From UBA6100 sp049658145 (GTDB lineage Bacteria > Actinomycetota > Coriobacteriia > Anaerosomatales > Anaerosomataceae), in assembly GCA_049658145.1 (NCBI GenBank), contig JBASOJ010000095.1, forward strand, positions 11,642 to 75,641: a stretch of DNA of 64,000 nucleotides. Direction: 5' to 3'. The position numbers were made by a program, and so were the translations under genes. A model generated the notes under the pieces. That model searched no databases and was not told the DNA's origin. It saw nothing but the letters and a program-made list of their open reading frames with translations. Positions 8,497-17,635 of the stretch are shown piece after piece (the first letter of the stretch is position 1; the number at the start of each line of letters is the position of its first letter).

Positions 8497-9522
8497 CTAA
8501 CGCCGAAGCAGCTCCTCGGCTATCTGCACCGTGTTGAGGGCGGCACCCTTGCGCAGCTGATCGGCGACGATCCATAGCTGCAGTCCGTTGTCGGCACTCG
8601 GGTCCACCCGGAGCCGCCCCACATAGCAGTCGTCGGTCCCCTCGAGCAACGCGGGCATCGGGTAGGACTTCGTCGCCGGATCGTCGAGCAGCGTCACACC
8701 CCGTGCGGCCGCGAGTGCCTCGCGGGCCGCGTCCACCGTCACGGGAGCCGAGAACTCCACGTTCACGGCCTCCGAGTGACAGCGGAGGACCGGCACACGC
8801 ACGCAGGTAGCCGAGACCGGCAGCTCGGAGATGCCGAGGATCTTGCGGGTCTCGGCGATCATCTTCCATTCTTCCTTGGTCGAGCCATCCTCAAGGAAGA
8901 CGTCGATCTGCGGGATGCAGTTGAACGCGATGCGGTGCGCGAAGGCGTCCGAGACGAGTTCCCGGCCCTCAAGGAAGTCCCCCGTCTGTCCGTAGAGCTC
9001 GTCCATCGCGGCCTGACCCGCACCGGAAGCGGCCTGATAGGTGGAGACGACCACCCGACGGATCGGAGCCAGCGAGCGCAAGACGTCGAGCACCACCACC
9101 ATCTGTATGGTCGAGCAGTTGGGATTGGCGATGACGCCGCGGTGCCACGAGAGGTCGTCCGCGTTCACCTCGGGCACCACGAGCGGCACATCCTCGTCCA
9201 TGCGGAACGCCGATGAGTTGTCGATCATCACGCAACCCGTGCGCGTCACCGCGTCACGATACTGCCTGGAGATGCCGGCGCCGGCGCTGAACAGGGCGAT
9301 GTCGACACCCTTGAAGCTCGCTTCGGTCATCTCCCGGACGACCAGGTCCGTGTCGCCGTAGGGCACCGTCTTGCCCGCCGAACGCGCGGACGCAAGCGCG
9401 ACCACGCGCGACGCCGGGAAGTGGCGCTGCTCGAGCACGTTCAGCATCTCCCGGCCCACGACGCCGGTGGCGCCTGCCACCGCGACCACGGGCGCTTCAG
9501 GCATGATCCGATCCCAGGACAT
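8497..9522 (-). CDS. asd: Aspartate-semialdehyde dehydrogenase
   Basis: 341-residue enzyme reducing beta-aspartyl phosphate to aspartate semialdehyde with NADPH, the second step toward lysine, threonine and methionine. The Rossmann signature VAGATGVVGREM is near the N-terminus, the catalytic cysteine lies in GVIANPNCSTIQMV (about residue 135), and the substrate-site segment FNCIPQID and catalytic H in RCHSEAVN are present. ATG at 9522 is preceded by GGAGAG and lies 2 bases after the lysC stop, so lysC-asd is a tightly coupled operon. Longer upstream frame overlaps lysC and is rejected. Confidence 0.96.
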   Translation of the reverse strand: MSWDRIMPEAPVVAVAGATGVVGREMLNVLEQRHFPASRVVALASARSAGKTVPYGDTDLVVREMTEASFKGVDIALFSAGAGISRQYRDAVTRTGCVMIDNSSAFRMDEDVPLVVPEVNADDLSWHRGVIANPNCSTIQMVVVLDVLRSLAPIRRVVVSTYQAASGAGQAAMDELYGQTGDFLEGRELVSDAFAHRIAFNCIPQIDVFLEDGSTKEEWKMIAETRKILGISELPVSATCVRVPVLRCHSEAVNVEFSAPVTVDAAREALAAARGVTLLDDPATKSYPMPALLEGTDDCYVGRLRVDPSADNGLQLWIVADQLRKGAALNTVQIAEELLRR

Positions 9523-9524
9523 GG

Positions 9525-10784
9525 CTACTCTCCATCCCCGCACGCCGGTACGGTCTCGACCGTCACGCTCTGCTCTGCCAGACCGAAACTGCGGTGCAAG
9601 GCGCGAACCGCCGTCTCCACCTGGTCGCCGTCGACGACGCACGTGATCCTGATCGTCGAGGTCGCGATCAGGTCGATGTTGACTCCGGCCTCCGACAACG
9701 CGCGGAACATCTGCGCCGCCACACCGGGGTGGGTCTTCATTCCGGCGCCGACGAGCGAGACCTTCGCGATCGACTCGTCGACGAGCCACTCTCGCGCGCC
9801 CAGCTCGGCGACGACGACCTCCGCCGCACGGCGCGCGCGAACGAGGTCGGCTATCGGCGTGGTGAACGAGATGTCCGTCGTGCCGGCCTCGGAGACGTTC
9901 TGGATGATCATGTCGACGTTGACGTTGGCCTCGGCCATCCTCGTGAAAACGGTGGCGGCCACGCCGGGCCGGTCGGGCACGTCGCGGATCGTGATCTTCG
10001 CTTCCGAGGTGTCGTGAGCGACCCCCGAGATGATGGCCTGCTCCATCGAACCGTCCGCCTCCTTGACGATAGTGCCCGCTGTCTCCGTGAAACTGGAACG
10101 GCAGTGGATGACCACGCCGTGATTGCGCGCGAACTCGACCGAGCGCAGATTGAGGACACCGGCACCCCCCGCGGCCAGCTCGAGCATCGCCTCATAGCCG
10201 ATGCGGTCGATCTTGCGCGCATCAGGCACGACGCGTGGGTCCGCGGTATAGACTCCGTCGACATCCGTGTAGATCTCACACAGATCGGCGCCGACACCTG
10301 CCGCCACCGCCACCGCGGTCGTATCGGATCCGCCCCGGCCGAGCGTGGTGATGTGTCCATCGGGCGTCGTGCCCTGGAACCCGGCGACGATGACGATGCG
10401 GTCCTGGGCGATCGCCTCACGCACGCGATCGGCGCGCACCTCGATGATCTTGGCCTTCGTGTGGCCGTGGTCGGTGACGATACCCACCTGCGGGCCGGTG
10501 AATGAGATCGCCTCGTGCCCGAGTGCGTGGATGGCCATCGCCAGGAGCGCGATCGCCACCTGCTCGCCGGTCGCAAGGAGCATGTCCATCTCCCGCTCGG
10601 GCGGCTCGGGGTTGATCTGCGCCGCAAGCGAGACGAGGTCGTCGGTGACATCACCCATCGCCGAGACGACCGCGATCATGCTGTTCCCGGCCTCCTTGGC
10701 CGCCACGATGCGCTCGGCTACGGCGCGGATGCGCTCGGGCGAGCCCACCGATGTTCCGCCATACTTCTGCACGATAACGGCCAT
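9525..10784 (-). CDS. lysC: Aspartate kinase
   Basis: 419 residues. The amino-acid kinase domain begins with VQKYGGTSVGSPERI (residues 4-18) and contains the FTGPQVGIVTD and GRGGSDTTAV segments used for ATP and aspartate binding. Two ACT domains follow (from about residue 265), as in the lysine/threonine-regulated monofunctional class. It phosphorylates aspartate at the entry of the aspartate family pathway. Because GTG/ATG starts for a shorter beta subunit are common in this family, an internal start is possible but not shown. Operon with asd downstream. Confidence 0.96.
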   Translation of the reverse strand: MAVIVQKYGGTSVGSPERIRAVAERIVAAKEAGNSMIAVVSAMGDVTDDLVSLAAQINPEPPEREMDMLLATGEQVAIALLAMAIHALGHEAISFTGPQVGIVTDHGHTKAKIIEVRADRVREAIAQDRIVIVAGFQGTTPDGHITTLGRGGSDTTAVAVAAGVGADLCEIYTDVDGVYTADPRVVPDARKIDRIGYEAMLELAAGGAGVLNLRSVEFARNHGVVIHCRSSFTETAGTIVKEADGSMEQAIISGVAHDTSEAKITIRDVPDRPGVAATVFTRMAEANVNVDMIIQNVSEAGTTDISFTTPIADLVRARRAAEVVVAELGAREWLVDESIAKVSLVGAGMKTHPGVAAQMFRALSEAGVNIDLIATSTIRITCVVDGDQVETAVRALHRSFGLAEQSVTVETVPACGDGE

Positions 10785-10877
10785 GCATGACCCCTCGATA
10801 AGAACGCGGCGTCGGTCATGCCGCGACAGTGGCAGTTAGTGTACCAGCAATCGCCGAGTGTCTCCGCGACGGGACGG

Positions 10878-13442
10878 CTACACCGGCGGCGTGAAGCCCA
10901 GCTGCTCCGCGTGGGACCTCATCCGCTCCGGCAGCGCCTCGAGAGCTTCAGCGAGGAAGTGGTCCGCGAGCCCCGCGCCGGACGCGGTCTCGATACACTC
11001 TCCCATGATGGCGAGCGCACGGGCGAGGTGCGTCGTCACCTCAAGGTCTCCGAAGGAGTCCTCAAGCTGGATGAGCCGCCCGGCCTGGAAAGAGAGCTGA
11101 ACGGACTCCTCTCGCAGCCGGTCGTTGACCGCGCGCTCGAGGTTGTTGGCCAGCCGGGGCCCGCCAAGGCGCCGGAAACACGAGAACATGCCATCCGCAA
11201 CGGCGATATAGACCGCCTGCGCCTCGTCCGAGCCGATCTCGTCGTCGCCTTCCGAACGGGGCGGCAGGTCCTCATCGGACGACTCGAGGACCTCGATGAA
11301 CGCATCGACTATGCGCGGGTCGAACTGCGTCCCCGAACACCGTCGCAACTCGAGCATCGCTTCCTGCTGCGAGCGTCCGCGCCGGTACGGGCGGTCAGCG
11401 ACCATCGCCTCGAAGGAGTCCGCGACGGTGAGCACCCGCGCGAGGATCGGTATCTCCTCGGTCTTGAGGCCCGCCGGATAGCCTGCACCGTCGAAGTGCT
11501 CGTGGTGATGGCGCACGATCGGAGCGATCGGCCACGGGAACGCCACCGGCTTGAGGATGTTGGCGCCTATGAGCGGATGATGGCGCATCTGGCTCATCTC
11601 GGCGTCGGTGAGCTTGCCCGGCTTCAGGAGTATGTCCTCGCTGATACCGATCTTGCCGATGTCGTGCAGGTACGCCGCCATCTCGAGCGCGATCATCTGC
11701 TCCGGGGAGAACCTGAGCGCCTCGCCGATGCGCAGCGCGTATGTCGCGACGCCGTCGCTGTGGCCGCGGGTGTACGGGTCCTTCGCGTCCACGGCGGCGG
11801 CCAGCGCACGAACGGTCGCCAGGTACGCCTCCTGGACGCTCGAGAAGAGCGCGATGTTGCCCACCGCGATCGTCACGTGGTTGGCGATGGTCGCGAGCAG
11901 ACGGACGTCATCGCTCGTGAATCGCTGGGCGGCGTTGCGGCTGCCCACGGTGATGGCGCCGACGGTGCCCTCCGAGGATGGCAGCGGCACGCACAGAGCA
12001 GCGAGAGCACCGGAGAAGCTGTCGCCGCGGCCTTCATCGCCCCCGTCGTTCGTGCTCGCCTGCGGGTTGAAGATGAGCGGCCGTCCTTCGCGCACGACCC
12101 ACTCGGACATCGAGTTGCGGACCGTGGCGTCATCAGCGCGCGAGAGGTCGGTCCCCTTCCATGCGCGGACCTCGAGCTTGCCGGTCTCACGATCGAGCAT
12201 GGTCACGTAGCCGATCTCGACGTCGAAGATGCGCAGCGCCGAATCGAGCACCGAGTCGAGGAGCGTCTCGAGGTCGAGCGTGGAGCCGAGCGACCGGCTC
12301 ATCTCGTAGAGGGTCGCTAGTTCGAGCACTTTCTTGGTGAGCGACTCGCTGCGCTCCTGCAACGAGTCGGTCATCCGGTTGAAGTTCTCGGCGAGCTGGC
12401 TCACCTCGTTGGCACCGGCCATATCGAGCTTCGCCGAGTAGTCGCCCTCCGCCACGCGAGCCGCGTTCTCCGAAAGGGTCACGAGCGGCATCGATATGCT
12501 TCGCGCCACCCACCAGCCGAGCCCGAACAGCACGCAGATCGCCACCACAGACCACATGACGATCAAGTTCGTCGTGGTGGTGCGCGCCCTGCCGGTCACG
12601 CCGGTGCCGACCGTCGTGACCAGGTACACGGAGCTGCCGGTGGGGTCGTTGCCGAACGTCACCTTCTCGGCGATCGTGCGGTATTCCTCGCCATCTGCCT
12701 CGAGCACGTGTGGCGTCGGCTCCTCGGCCTCGGCACGGACCATCGCCTCGTCGATGGCGTCGGGCTTCGCACTGATCGCAAGTGCAAGCGCGTCGCTCAA
12801 CGTGGAGGGCACGGCCGAGGCCACGAGCCTGCCGGACGAGTCGTAGATCGTGAGCGCCGCGCCCGAGTCTTCTGAGAGGGTGGCGAGATACTCGTCGTCG
12901 ATGACCTCGGATAGCACGAGCGTGTACGTGAGCCCTTCGGGACCCTTCACGGGCTCGAGCGCGGAAGCCGTGTACCCGCTGCCGATGCGCGCGAGGATCG
13001 GATGGCTCATGAGCAGCGCCAGGTACTCCCGGTCCCTATCCTCGAGCGGCTCGTCGCCAGGCATCACCTGCAGCGAGCCTGTCGAGGCCAGCACGGTGCC
13101 GCCCTCGTCCAGGAGCATCAGGTTGTCGGCCTTGAGCGATTGGTTGAGCAGCACGAGCTGACCGGAGATGGCGCTGACGTCCCGGGAGGTGCACGCCTCC
13201 TCAAGGATCGCGTTCTCGGCCGCGAGTTTCGCTCCGCGTACCGCATCAGCTCCTCGCTCCTCGATCTGGGCGATCACCGCCGCTGAGGTCGAGCGTGAGG
13301 TCTCATCGACCCAGTCGTTGATGACGCGACCGATGATGGAGACTGCCACGACCGTGGCCACCGTACCCACTAGGAGCAGCACCACCAGCAACGGCAGCAC
13401 GATCTGGCTGTGCAGGTGACGGCCGAAGCTGACGGGTCTCAT
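10878..13442 (-). CDS. Membrane receptor with HAMP, GAF and HD-GYP domains
   Basis: 854 residues. One membrane segment near the N-terminus (about 15-40), a ~260-residue extracytoplasmic sensor, a second membrane segment (LIVMWSVVAICVLFGLGWWV), HAMP, a coiled coil, a GAF domain (about 370-540) and an HD-GYP domain with HDIGKIG and HHHEHFDGAGYP, the residues needed for c-di-GMP hydrolysis. A ~130-residue helical tail of unknown function follows. ATG at 13442 is 6 bases after the stop of the PstS-like lipoprotein gene, which argues that the lipoprotein feeds this receptor. A longer upstream frame overlaps that gene and is rejected. Confidence 0.9.
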   Translation of the reverse strand: MRPVSFGRHLHSQIVLPLLVVLLLVGTVATVVAVSIIGRVINDWVDETSRSTSAAVIAQIEERGADAVRGAKLAAENAILEEACTSRDVSAISGQLVLLNQSLKADNLMLLDEGGTVLASTGSLQVMPGDEPLEDRDREYLALLMSHPILARIGSGYTASALEPVKGPEGLTYTLVLSEVIDDEYLATLSEDSGAALTIYDSSGRLVASAVPSTLSDALALAISAKPDAIDEAMVRAEAEEPTPHVLEADGEEYRTIAEKVTFGNDPTGSSVYLVTTVGTGVTGRARTTTTNLIVMWSVVAICVLFGLGWWVARSISMPLVTLSENAARVAEGDYSAKLDMAGANEVSQLAENFNRMTDSLQERSESLTKKVLELATLYEMSRSLGSTLDLETLLDSVLDSALRIFDVEIGYVTMLDRETGKLEVRAWKGTDLSRADDATVRNSMSEWVVREGRPLIFNPQASTNDGGDEGRGDSFSGALAALCVPLPSSEGTVGAITVGSRNAAQRFTSDDVRLLATIANHVTIAVGNIALFSSVQEAYLATVRALAAAVDAKDPYTRGHSDGVATYALRIGEALRFSPEQMIALEMAAYLHDIGKIGISEDILLKPGKLTDAEMSQMRHHPLIGANILKPVAFPWPIAPIVRHHHEHFDGAGYPAGLKTEEIPILARVLTVADSFEAMVADRPYRRGRSQQEAMLELRRCSGTQFDPRIVDAFIEVLESSDEDLPPRSEGDDEIGSDEAQAVYIAVADGMFSCFRRLGGPRLANNLERAVNDRLREESVQLSFQAGRLIQLEDSFGDLEVTTHLARALAIMGECIETASGAGLADHFLAEALEALPERMRSHAEQLGFTPPV

Positions 13443-13447
13443 CGGGA

Positions 13448-14287
13448 TCACCGCACGGGCGCGTAGCCATTGGCCTGGAGCATCTCCCGCGCATCGTCCG
13501 ATGCGGCCCATGCCAGGAACGCCTTGACCTCGGCGCTCGCGTCAGGCGCGGTAACGACCCCGAGCGGTCGCACCACCCGGTAGCTTCCGCTACCGATGTT
13601 ATCCACGGTGGGCTCGACACCATCGAGCGCGACATGCGTCACGGGGACGTCGGTGGAGATGCTGTAGCCGAGCGAGAAGTAGCCGATGGCACCCGCGGTG
13701 GACTGCACGCCCTCGATCATGTCCGGCTCGTAGTACAGACTGACGGCCTTGTCGCTGATGACCAGGTCCTGCCCGAGCACGTACTCCCGCATGATGATCT
13801 TCGCCGACTCGTCCTCGTTGCGGTCGAGGATGGTGATCGGCAGGTCGGGCCCGCCGAGTTCGCTCCAGTTGCTGTACGCCCCGGCATAGATGTCTCTCAC
13901 CTGCTGGGTGGTGAGTCCGTCCAGGATCACCGACGGATGCACCGCGATCACAAGCCCATCGTCGGCAAGAGGCGTGTACTGCAGACCCAGGGCGCGCTCG
14001 TCATCGGTGAGATCCCGGGAGGCGGCACCTATCTCCAGTCCCCCGCTCGCGACGCCCTGGATGCCACCGCCGGTGTGCAGACCGGGGAGGTAGCGCCACT
14101 CGGCCTCGTCAGAGTCATACGCGTCGGTGAGGAGACGGAGCATCGGTATGCACGTCCCGGAGCCGGACAAGCGGACCAACTCGCGCGGCGCAACCTCCAC
14201 GTCAGGTTCGGACGTGGTACAGGCGGCACCCGCGAAGAGAACGGCGAGCGCCAGCGCGACGAGGAGTGCGCGGGGTCGACTGTGCAT
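13448..14287 (-). CDS. PstS-like substrate-binding lipoprotein
   Basis: 279 residues from ATG at 14287 with a GAGAGGGGATG-like site upstream. A lipoprotein signal peptide ends at LFAGAAC. The mature part has the PBP-like phosphate-binding layout: LSGSGTCIPML (first strand and loop), GGGIQGVASGGLEIGAASRDLT, and SAKIIMREYVLG, with a later TAGAIGYFSLGYS stretch, all typical of PstS homologues. No pstC, pstA or pstB is near; the only partner is the HD-GYP receptor 6 bases downstream. So it may serve as a ligand-binding co-receptor rather than as a transporter part (inference). Ligand may be phosphate or another oxyanion. Confidence 0.85.
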   Translation of the reverse strand: MHSRPRALLVALALAVLFAGAACTTSEPDVEVAPRELVRLSGSGTCIPMLRLLTDAYDSDEAEWRYLPGLHTGGGIQGVASGGLEIGAASRDLTDDERALGLQYTPLADDGLVIAVHPSVILDGLTTQQVRDIYAGAYSNWSELGGPDLPITILDRNEDESAKIIMREYVLGQDLVISDKAVSLYYEPDMIEGVQSTAGAIGYFSLGYSISTDVPVTHVALDGVEPTVDNIGSGSYRVVRPLGVVTAPDASAEVKAFLAWAASDDAREMLQANGYAPVR

Positions 14288-14360
14288 GTCGTCCGAACAT
14301 CCCCTCTCTCGCCGGTCGATTCTTAACCATTCTATCGCATCGACGACCCGAATGAGCGGC

Positions 14361-14393
14361 GATGGGTCCCGGCGACGCATGCCGGGACCCATC
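14361..14393 (-). terminator. Strong hairpin after porB
   Basis: A perfect 13-bp inverted repeat (GATGGGTCCCGGC, 7-base loop, complementary arm) lies 30 bases beyond the porB stop. No clear U run follows on either strand, so it is a likely but not classical intrinsic terminator; it may also shield the lipoprotein gene from por read-through. Confidence 0.6.
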
Positions 14394-14422
14394 GTATGCG
14401 GAGCGATCGGACCGACGAACTG

Positions 14423-15355
14423 CTACTCGGCAGCGCAGCGCTTCATAAGCGAGTCCCACGCTCGATCGACGTCGGCCTGGATCTCGGCGAGCAGCGCCTC
14501 GTTGCCGGGGGCGAACAGGTGCTTGAAACGGCCCTGCGGCTTCAGGAACTCCTCGACCGGCTTGCGGTTGTGCACCTTGACGGTCTGACGGAAAACGCCG
14601 TCCTCGACCTCGTACACCGGCCAGAAGCCGGTCTGCACGGCGAGCTTCGCGATCTCCACCGTCTTGCTCGACGGTATGCGCCAGCCGCGCGGGCATGGCG
14701 CGAACACGTTGATGAAAGCGGGCCCCGGGGTGTTGAACGCCTTCTCGGCCTTGTCGGTGAGGTCCTTCCAGTGCGAAACGCTCGTCTGCGCGGCGTACGG
14801 GATGCCGTGCGCGGCCATGATCTGCGTGAGGTCCTTGCGGCGCTGGGCCTTGCCCTGCTGCGCCACGCCCACCTCGGCGGTGGTGGCCCAGGCGCCCTTC
14901 GGCGTTGCCGAGGAACGCTGGATGCCGGTGTTCATGTACGCGCCGTTGTCGTAGCAGACGTACACCATGTCGTGCCCGCGCTCCATCGCACCCGAAAGCG
15001 CCTGCAGGCCGATGTCGTAGGTGCCGCCGTCGCCACCGAAGGCCACGAAACGCACCTTCTTGTCGGGGTCGATCTTGCCGGCACGCTTGAGCCCGTTGAA
15101 CGCAGCCTCCACACCGGAGATCGTGGCCGATGAGTTCTCGAACGCGTTGTGGATGAACGGGGTCTTCCACGACGAGTAGGGGTAGATGGTGGTGGACACC
15201 TCGAGGCAGCCGGTGGCGCAGCCCACGACGACGGGGTCCTCGCCGGCCCCGAGCAGCACCTGGCGGACGGCGATCGAGGCACCACAGCCGGCGCACAGGC
15301 GGTGACCGCCGGCAAGACGGTCTTCGCGATGGGTGAGTTCTTTGAGGTTCGCCAT
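14423..15355 (-). CDS. porB: 2-oxoacid:ferredoxin oxidoreductase, beta subunit
   Basis: 310 residues. Thiamine diphosphate-binding subunit: cysteines for a 4Fe-4S cluster in GHRLCAGCGAS (residues 17-27) and a further C in GWRIPSS-preceding FAPCPRG; the TPP/Mg site GGDGGTYDIG (about 108-117) and NGAYMNTG. The combination with the gamma, delta and alpha genes in the order porG-porD-porA-porB identifies a four-subunit pyruvate-type oxidoreductase that makes acetyl-CoA, CO2 and reduced ferredoxin. Pyruvate is the most likely substrate, though 2-ketoisovalerate type enzymes share the layout. Confidence 0.93.
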   Translation of the reverse strand: MANLKELTHREDRLAGGHRLCAGCGASIAVRQVLLGAGEDPVVVGCATGCLEVSTTIYPYSSWKTPFIHNAFENSSATISGVEAAFNGLKRAGKIDPDKKVRFVAFGGDGGTYDIGLQALSGAMERGHDMVYVCYDNGAYMNTGIQRSSATPKGAWATTAEVGVAQQGKAQRRKDLTQIMAAHGIPYAAQTSVSHWKDLTDKAEKAFNTPGPAFINVFAPCPRGWRIPSSKTVEIAKLAVQTGFWPVYEVEDGVFRQTVKVHNRKPVEEFLKPQGRFKHLFAPGNEALLAEIQADVDRAWDSLMKRCAAE

Positions 15356-15358
15356 GGC

Positions 15359-16555
15359 TTATGCCTCCTCTCGCGCGCCGAGGTAGACAAGCCCGGCGGG
15401 CGCCGCGGTACCCGCGGCGATGTCAGACAGGTCCTGGTACACACGCTCGATGAGCTTGAGCTTCACGTCACTGCCGCCGAGGCCGTAGATGTAGCCGACC
15501 ACGGGAACACGCTCGGCAGCGTCGTAGAGCGCACAGCGGGTCTCGAGGAAGAGCGGTCCACCCTCGGCGCCGAAGGACTCGGCGCGGTCGAACACCGCGA
15601 CGGCCTTGAGGCCCTTGAGCGTGGCCGCAAGCTCCGCATACGGAAACGGCCGCCACACGCGGATCTTCACGACGCCGACCTTCTGCCCCTTGGCACGAAG
15701 GTCGCGCGCCACGTGGCGGACGTTGCCGGCGGTCGAGCCGATCACCACGATGGCGGTCTCGGCGTCTTCCATGCCCCAGGTCTCGACCACGTCGAAGGGA
15801 CGGCCCGAGAGCGCGGAGTATTCCTCGCCGACCTGCTTGATCACGCCGCGCGCGTTCTCCATCGCCTCCCGCTGCTGCTTCTTGAACTCGAAGTACGGCC
15901 CACCGAGGCCCGCGAACGCCCCCTGGAGAACCGGGTTCTCGATGTCCAGCAGCGCGTTCTTCGGCACGTACTGACCGACGAAGCCGGCGACCGACTCGTC
16001 GTCCATCACCGACACGCGATCGATCGAGTGGGTGGTGATGAAACCGTCGAGGGCGGTCATGACCGGCAGCATGACGTCCGGATGCTCGGCCACACGCACG
16101 GCCATGATGGTGTTGTCATACGCTTCCTGCGCGGTCTCCGCGAAGTAGGTGACCCACCCGGCGTCACGCGCACCCATGATGTCACTGTGGTCGCAGTGGA
16201 TGTTGATCGGGGCCGAGATGGCACGGTTCGCGTTCGCCATCACGATCGGCAGGCGCATGCCCGAGGCGATGTGCAGCTCCTCCCACATGAGGGCGAGACC
16301 CTGCGAGGAGGTGGCGGTCATCACGCGGGCACCGGCGGCCGAGGCGCCCACGCAGGCGCTCATCGCCGAGTGCTCGCTCTCGACCGTGACGTACTCGGTG
16401 TGGACGCGGCCCTTGGCCACCATCGCGGCGAACTCCTCCACGATCGTGGTCTGCGGGGTGATCGGGTAGGCGGCCATCACGTCAGGCGCGCATTGACGCA
16501 TCGCTTCGGCCACCACGCTGTTGCCGGTTGCGGCGAGTGTCTTGTGCGTAGGCAT
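15359..16555 (-). CDS. porA: 2-oxoacid:ferredoxin oxidoreductase, alpha subunit
   Basis: 398 residues. Begins with the pyrimidine-binding part (AMRQCAPDVMAAYPITPQT, residues 18-36), then the conserved TVESEHSAMSACVGASAAGARVMTA-type stretch that closes the active site, and a C-terminal VVIGSTAGN transketolase-C-like domain. Start codon abuts the porD stop and the gene is 3 bases from porB. Works in the cytoplasm with porB to decarboxylate the 2-oxoacid and pass electrons through porD to ferredoxin. Confidence 0.93.
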   Translation of the reverse strand: MPTHKTLAATGNSVVAEAMRQCAPDVMAAYPITPQTTIVEEFAAMVAKGRVHTEYVTVESEHSAMSACVGASAAGARVMTATSSQGLALMWEELHIASGMRLPIVMANANRAISAPINIHCDHSDIMGARDAGWVTYFAETAQEAYDNTIMAVRVAEHPDVMLPVMTALDGFITTHSIDRVSVMDDESVAGFVGQYVPKNALLDIENPVLQGAFAGLGGPYFEFKKQQREAMENARGVIKQVGEEYSALSGRPFDVVETWGMEDAETAIVVIGSTAGNVRHVARDLRAKGQKVGVVKIRVWRPFPYAELAATLKGLKAVAVFDRAESFGAEGGPLFLETRCALYDAAERVPVVGYIYGLGGSDVKLKLIERVYQDLSDIAAGTAAPAGLVYLGAREEA

Positions 16556-16876
16556 CTACTTCACCTCCGGCAGGTCGCAGCCTTCGGGCACCATGTCGAT
16601 CGCGTCCACCGGGCAGACCGCCGCACAGATGCCGCAGCCCTTGCAGTGATCCAGGTCGAACGTGGTGACCTTCTCGTCCGCGACGCGGATCGAACTATCG
16701 GGACAGACGATCCAGCACAGCAGGCACTGCGTGCACTTCTCGTCGTTGCGCACGGGCCGCTCGCTGCGCCAGCCGCCGGTCACGTAGTCGTCGCTGTTGC
16801 CGGCCTCGGGGATCACAGCGCCGGCGGGGAACTGCTTGTAGGTCCAGTTGTCCACCTCGGAGATGTCCCACTTCAC
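16556..16876 (-). CDS. porD: 2-oxoacid:ferredoxin oxidoreductase, delta (ferredoxin) subunit
   Basis: 106 residues with two 4Fe-4S sites: CTQCLLCWIVCP and CKGCGICAAVCP (residues about 48-59 and 77-88). These carry electrons from the TPP site to external ferredoxin. An N-terminal extension with WKWDI/NWTYKQFPAG-like sequence is usual for PorD. Overlaps porG by 4 bases and abuts porA, so translation is coupled. Confidence 0.93.
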   Translation of the reverse strand: MKWDISEVDNWTYKQFPAGAVIPEAGNSDDYVTGGWRSERPVRNDEKCTQCLLCWIVCPDSSIRVADEKVTTFDLDHCKGCGICAAVCPVDAIDMVPEGCDLPEVK

Positions 16877-17451
16877 GCCACGGTCACCTCCTCGAACGCA
16901 CGATCGACCGACGCCCAGTTGGCATCGATCATCTCCTGACCGAACTTCTTGCCGAGGTTCTTGGCAAGCAGGCCCTTGAAGGACTCCATGTCCACCACAC
17001 CGGTGAGCTTGATGAGCGCGCCCACCATCGGGGTGTTGGGGATGTCGCGCTTGATGGTGTCGAGCGCGATGCCGGACGCGTCCACCGAGGCCACCCGGGC
17101 GGTGGCGGGGACGTTCCGGAGACGCGCGCGAAGCTGGTCGGGCGGCGTGCAGGTGTTGACCACGATGACGCCATCGTCCACGAGCCCCTCGGCCACATCG
17201 ACGATCTCCAACAGCGAGTCGTCGAGCACGACCACAATGTCGGGATTCTCGATGTTGCAGTGGATCTCGATCGGGACCGTGCTGATGCGTGTGAATGCCT
17301 TGATGGGTGCACCCATGCGCTCAGGACCGTACTCGGGCATCGCCTGCAGGTACTGGTCGGCGGCCAGTGCGGTCTCGGCAACGACTTTGGCTGCGGTCAC
17401 CGCGCCCTGACCGGCGCGTGCGTGCCAACGGATCTCCGTCAGCTGTGCCAT
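16873..17451 (-). CDS. porG: 2-oxoacid:ferredoxin oxidoreductase, gamma subunit
   Basis: 192 residues. The signature RWHARAGQGAVTAAKVVAE (residues 9-27) and PEYGPERMGAPIKAF (38-53) are diagnostic of PorG, which binds coenzyme A. It is the first gene of the por operon, with a strong GGGGGAGG site 3 bases before ATG. A short palindrome lies about 80 bases upstream in the 184-base leader. Confidence 0.93.
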   Translation of the reverse strand: MAQLTEIRWHARAGQGAVTAAKVVAETALAADQYLQAMPEYGPERMGAPIKAFTRISTVPIEIHCNIENPDIVVVLDDSLLEIVDVAEGLVDDGVIVVNTCTPPDQLRARLRNVPATARVASVDASGIALDTIKRDIPNTPMVGALIKLTGVVDMESFKGLLAKNLGKKFGQEMIDANWASVDRAFEEVTVA

Positions 17452-17531
17452 GGACCTCCCCCTTCCTTGTTCGAGCCGGCATCCGCCGGGTCTTCGGACA
17501 CTGCATGTGTCGAGCGCTTCAGAAGAGTCGC

Positions 17532-17542
17532 GGGTAAGTCTT
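17532..17542. promoter_or_regulatory. Short palindrome upstream of the por operon
   Basis: GTAAG-T-CTTAC, a perfect 5-bp inverted repeat in the otherwise unassigned 184-base gap between recR and porG. Its position suggests an operator for the por promoter, but arms are short and no regulator can be named. A TATCCT element on the minus strand (17547-17552) next to it could be the -10 box. Confidence 0.3.
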
Positions 17543-17635
17543 ACAAGGATACGGGCGCGCCCCCTGAGTGGTGTGGTCCTCCCACGGTCAACGGTCCGGC
17601 CCAGTCGGTGAACGGTAGACAGAATGTGCCAAATC

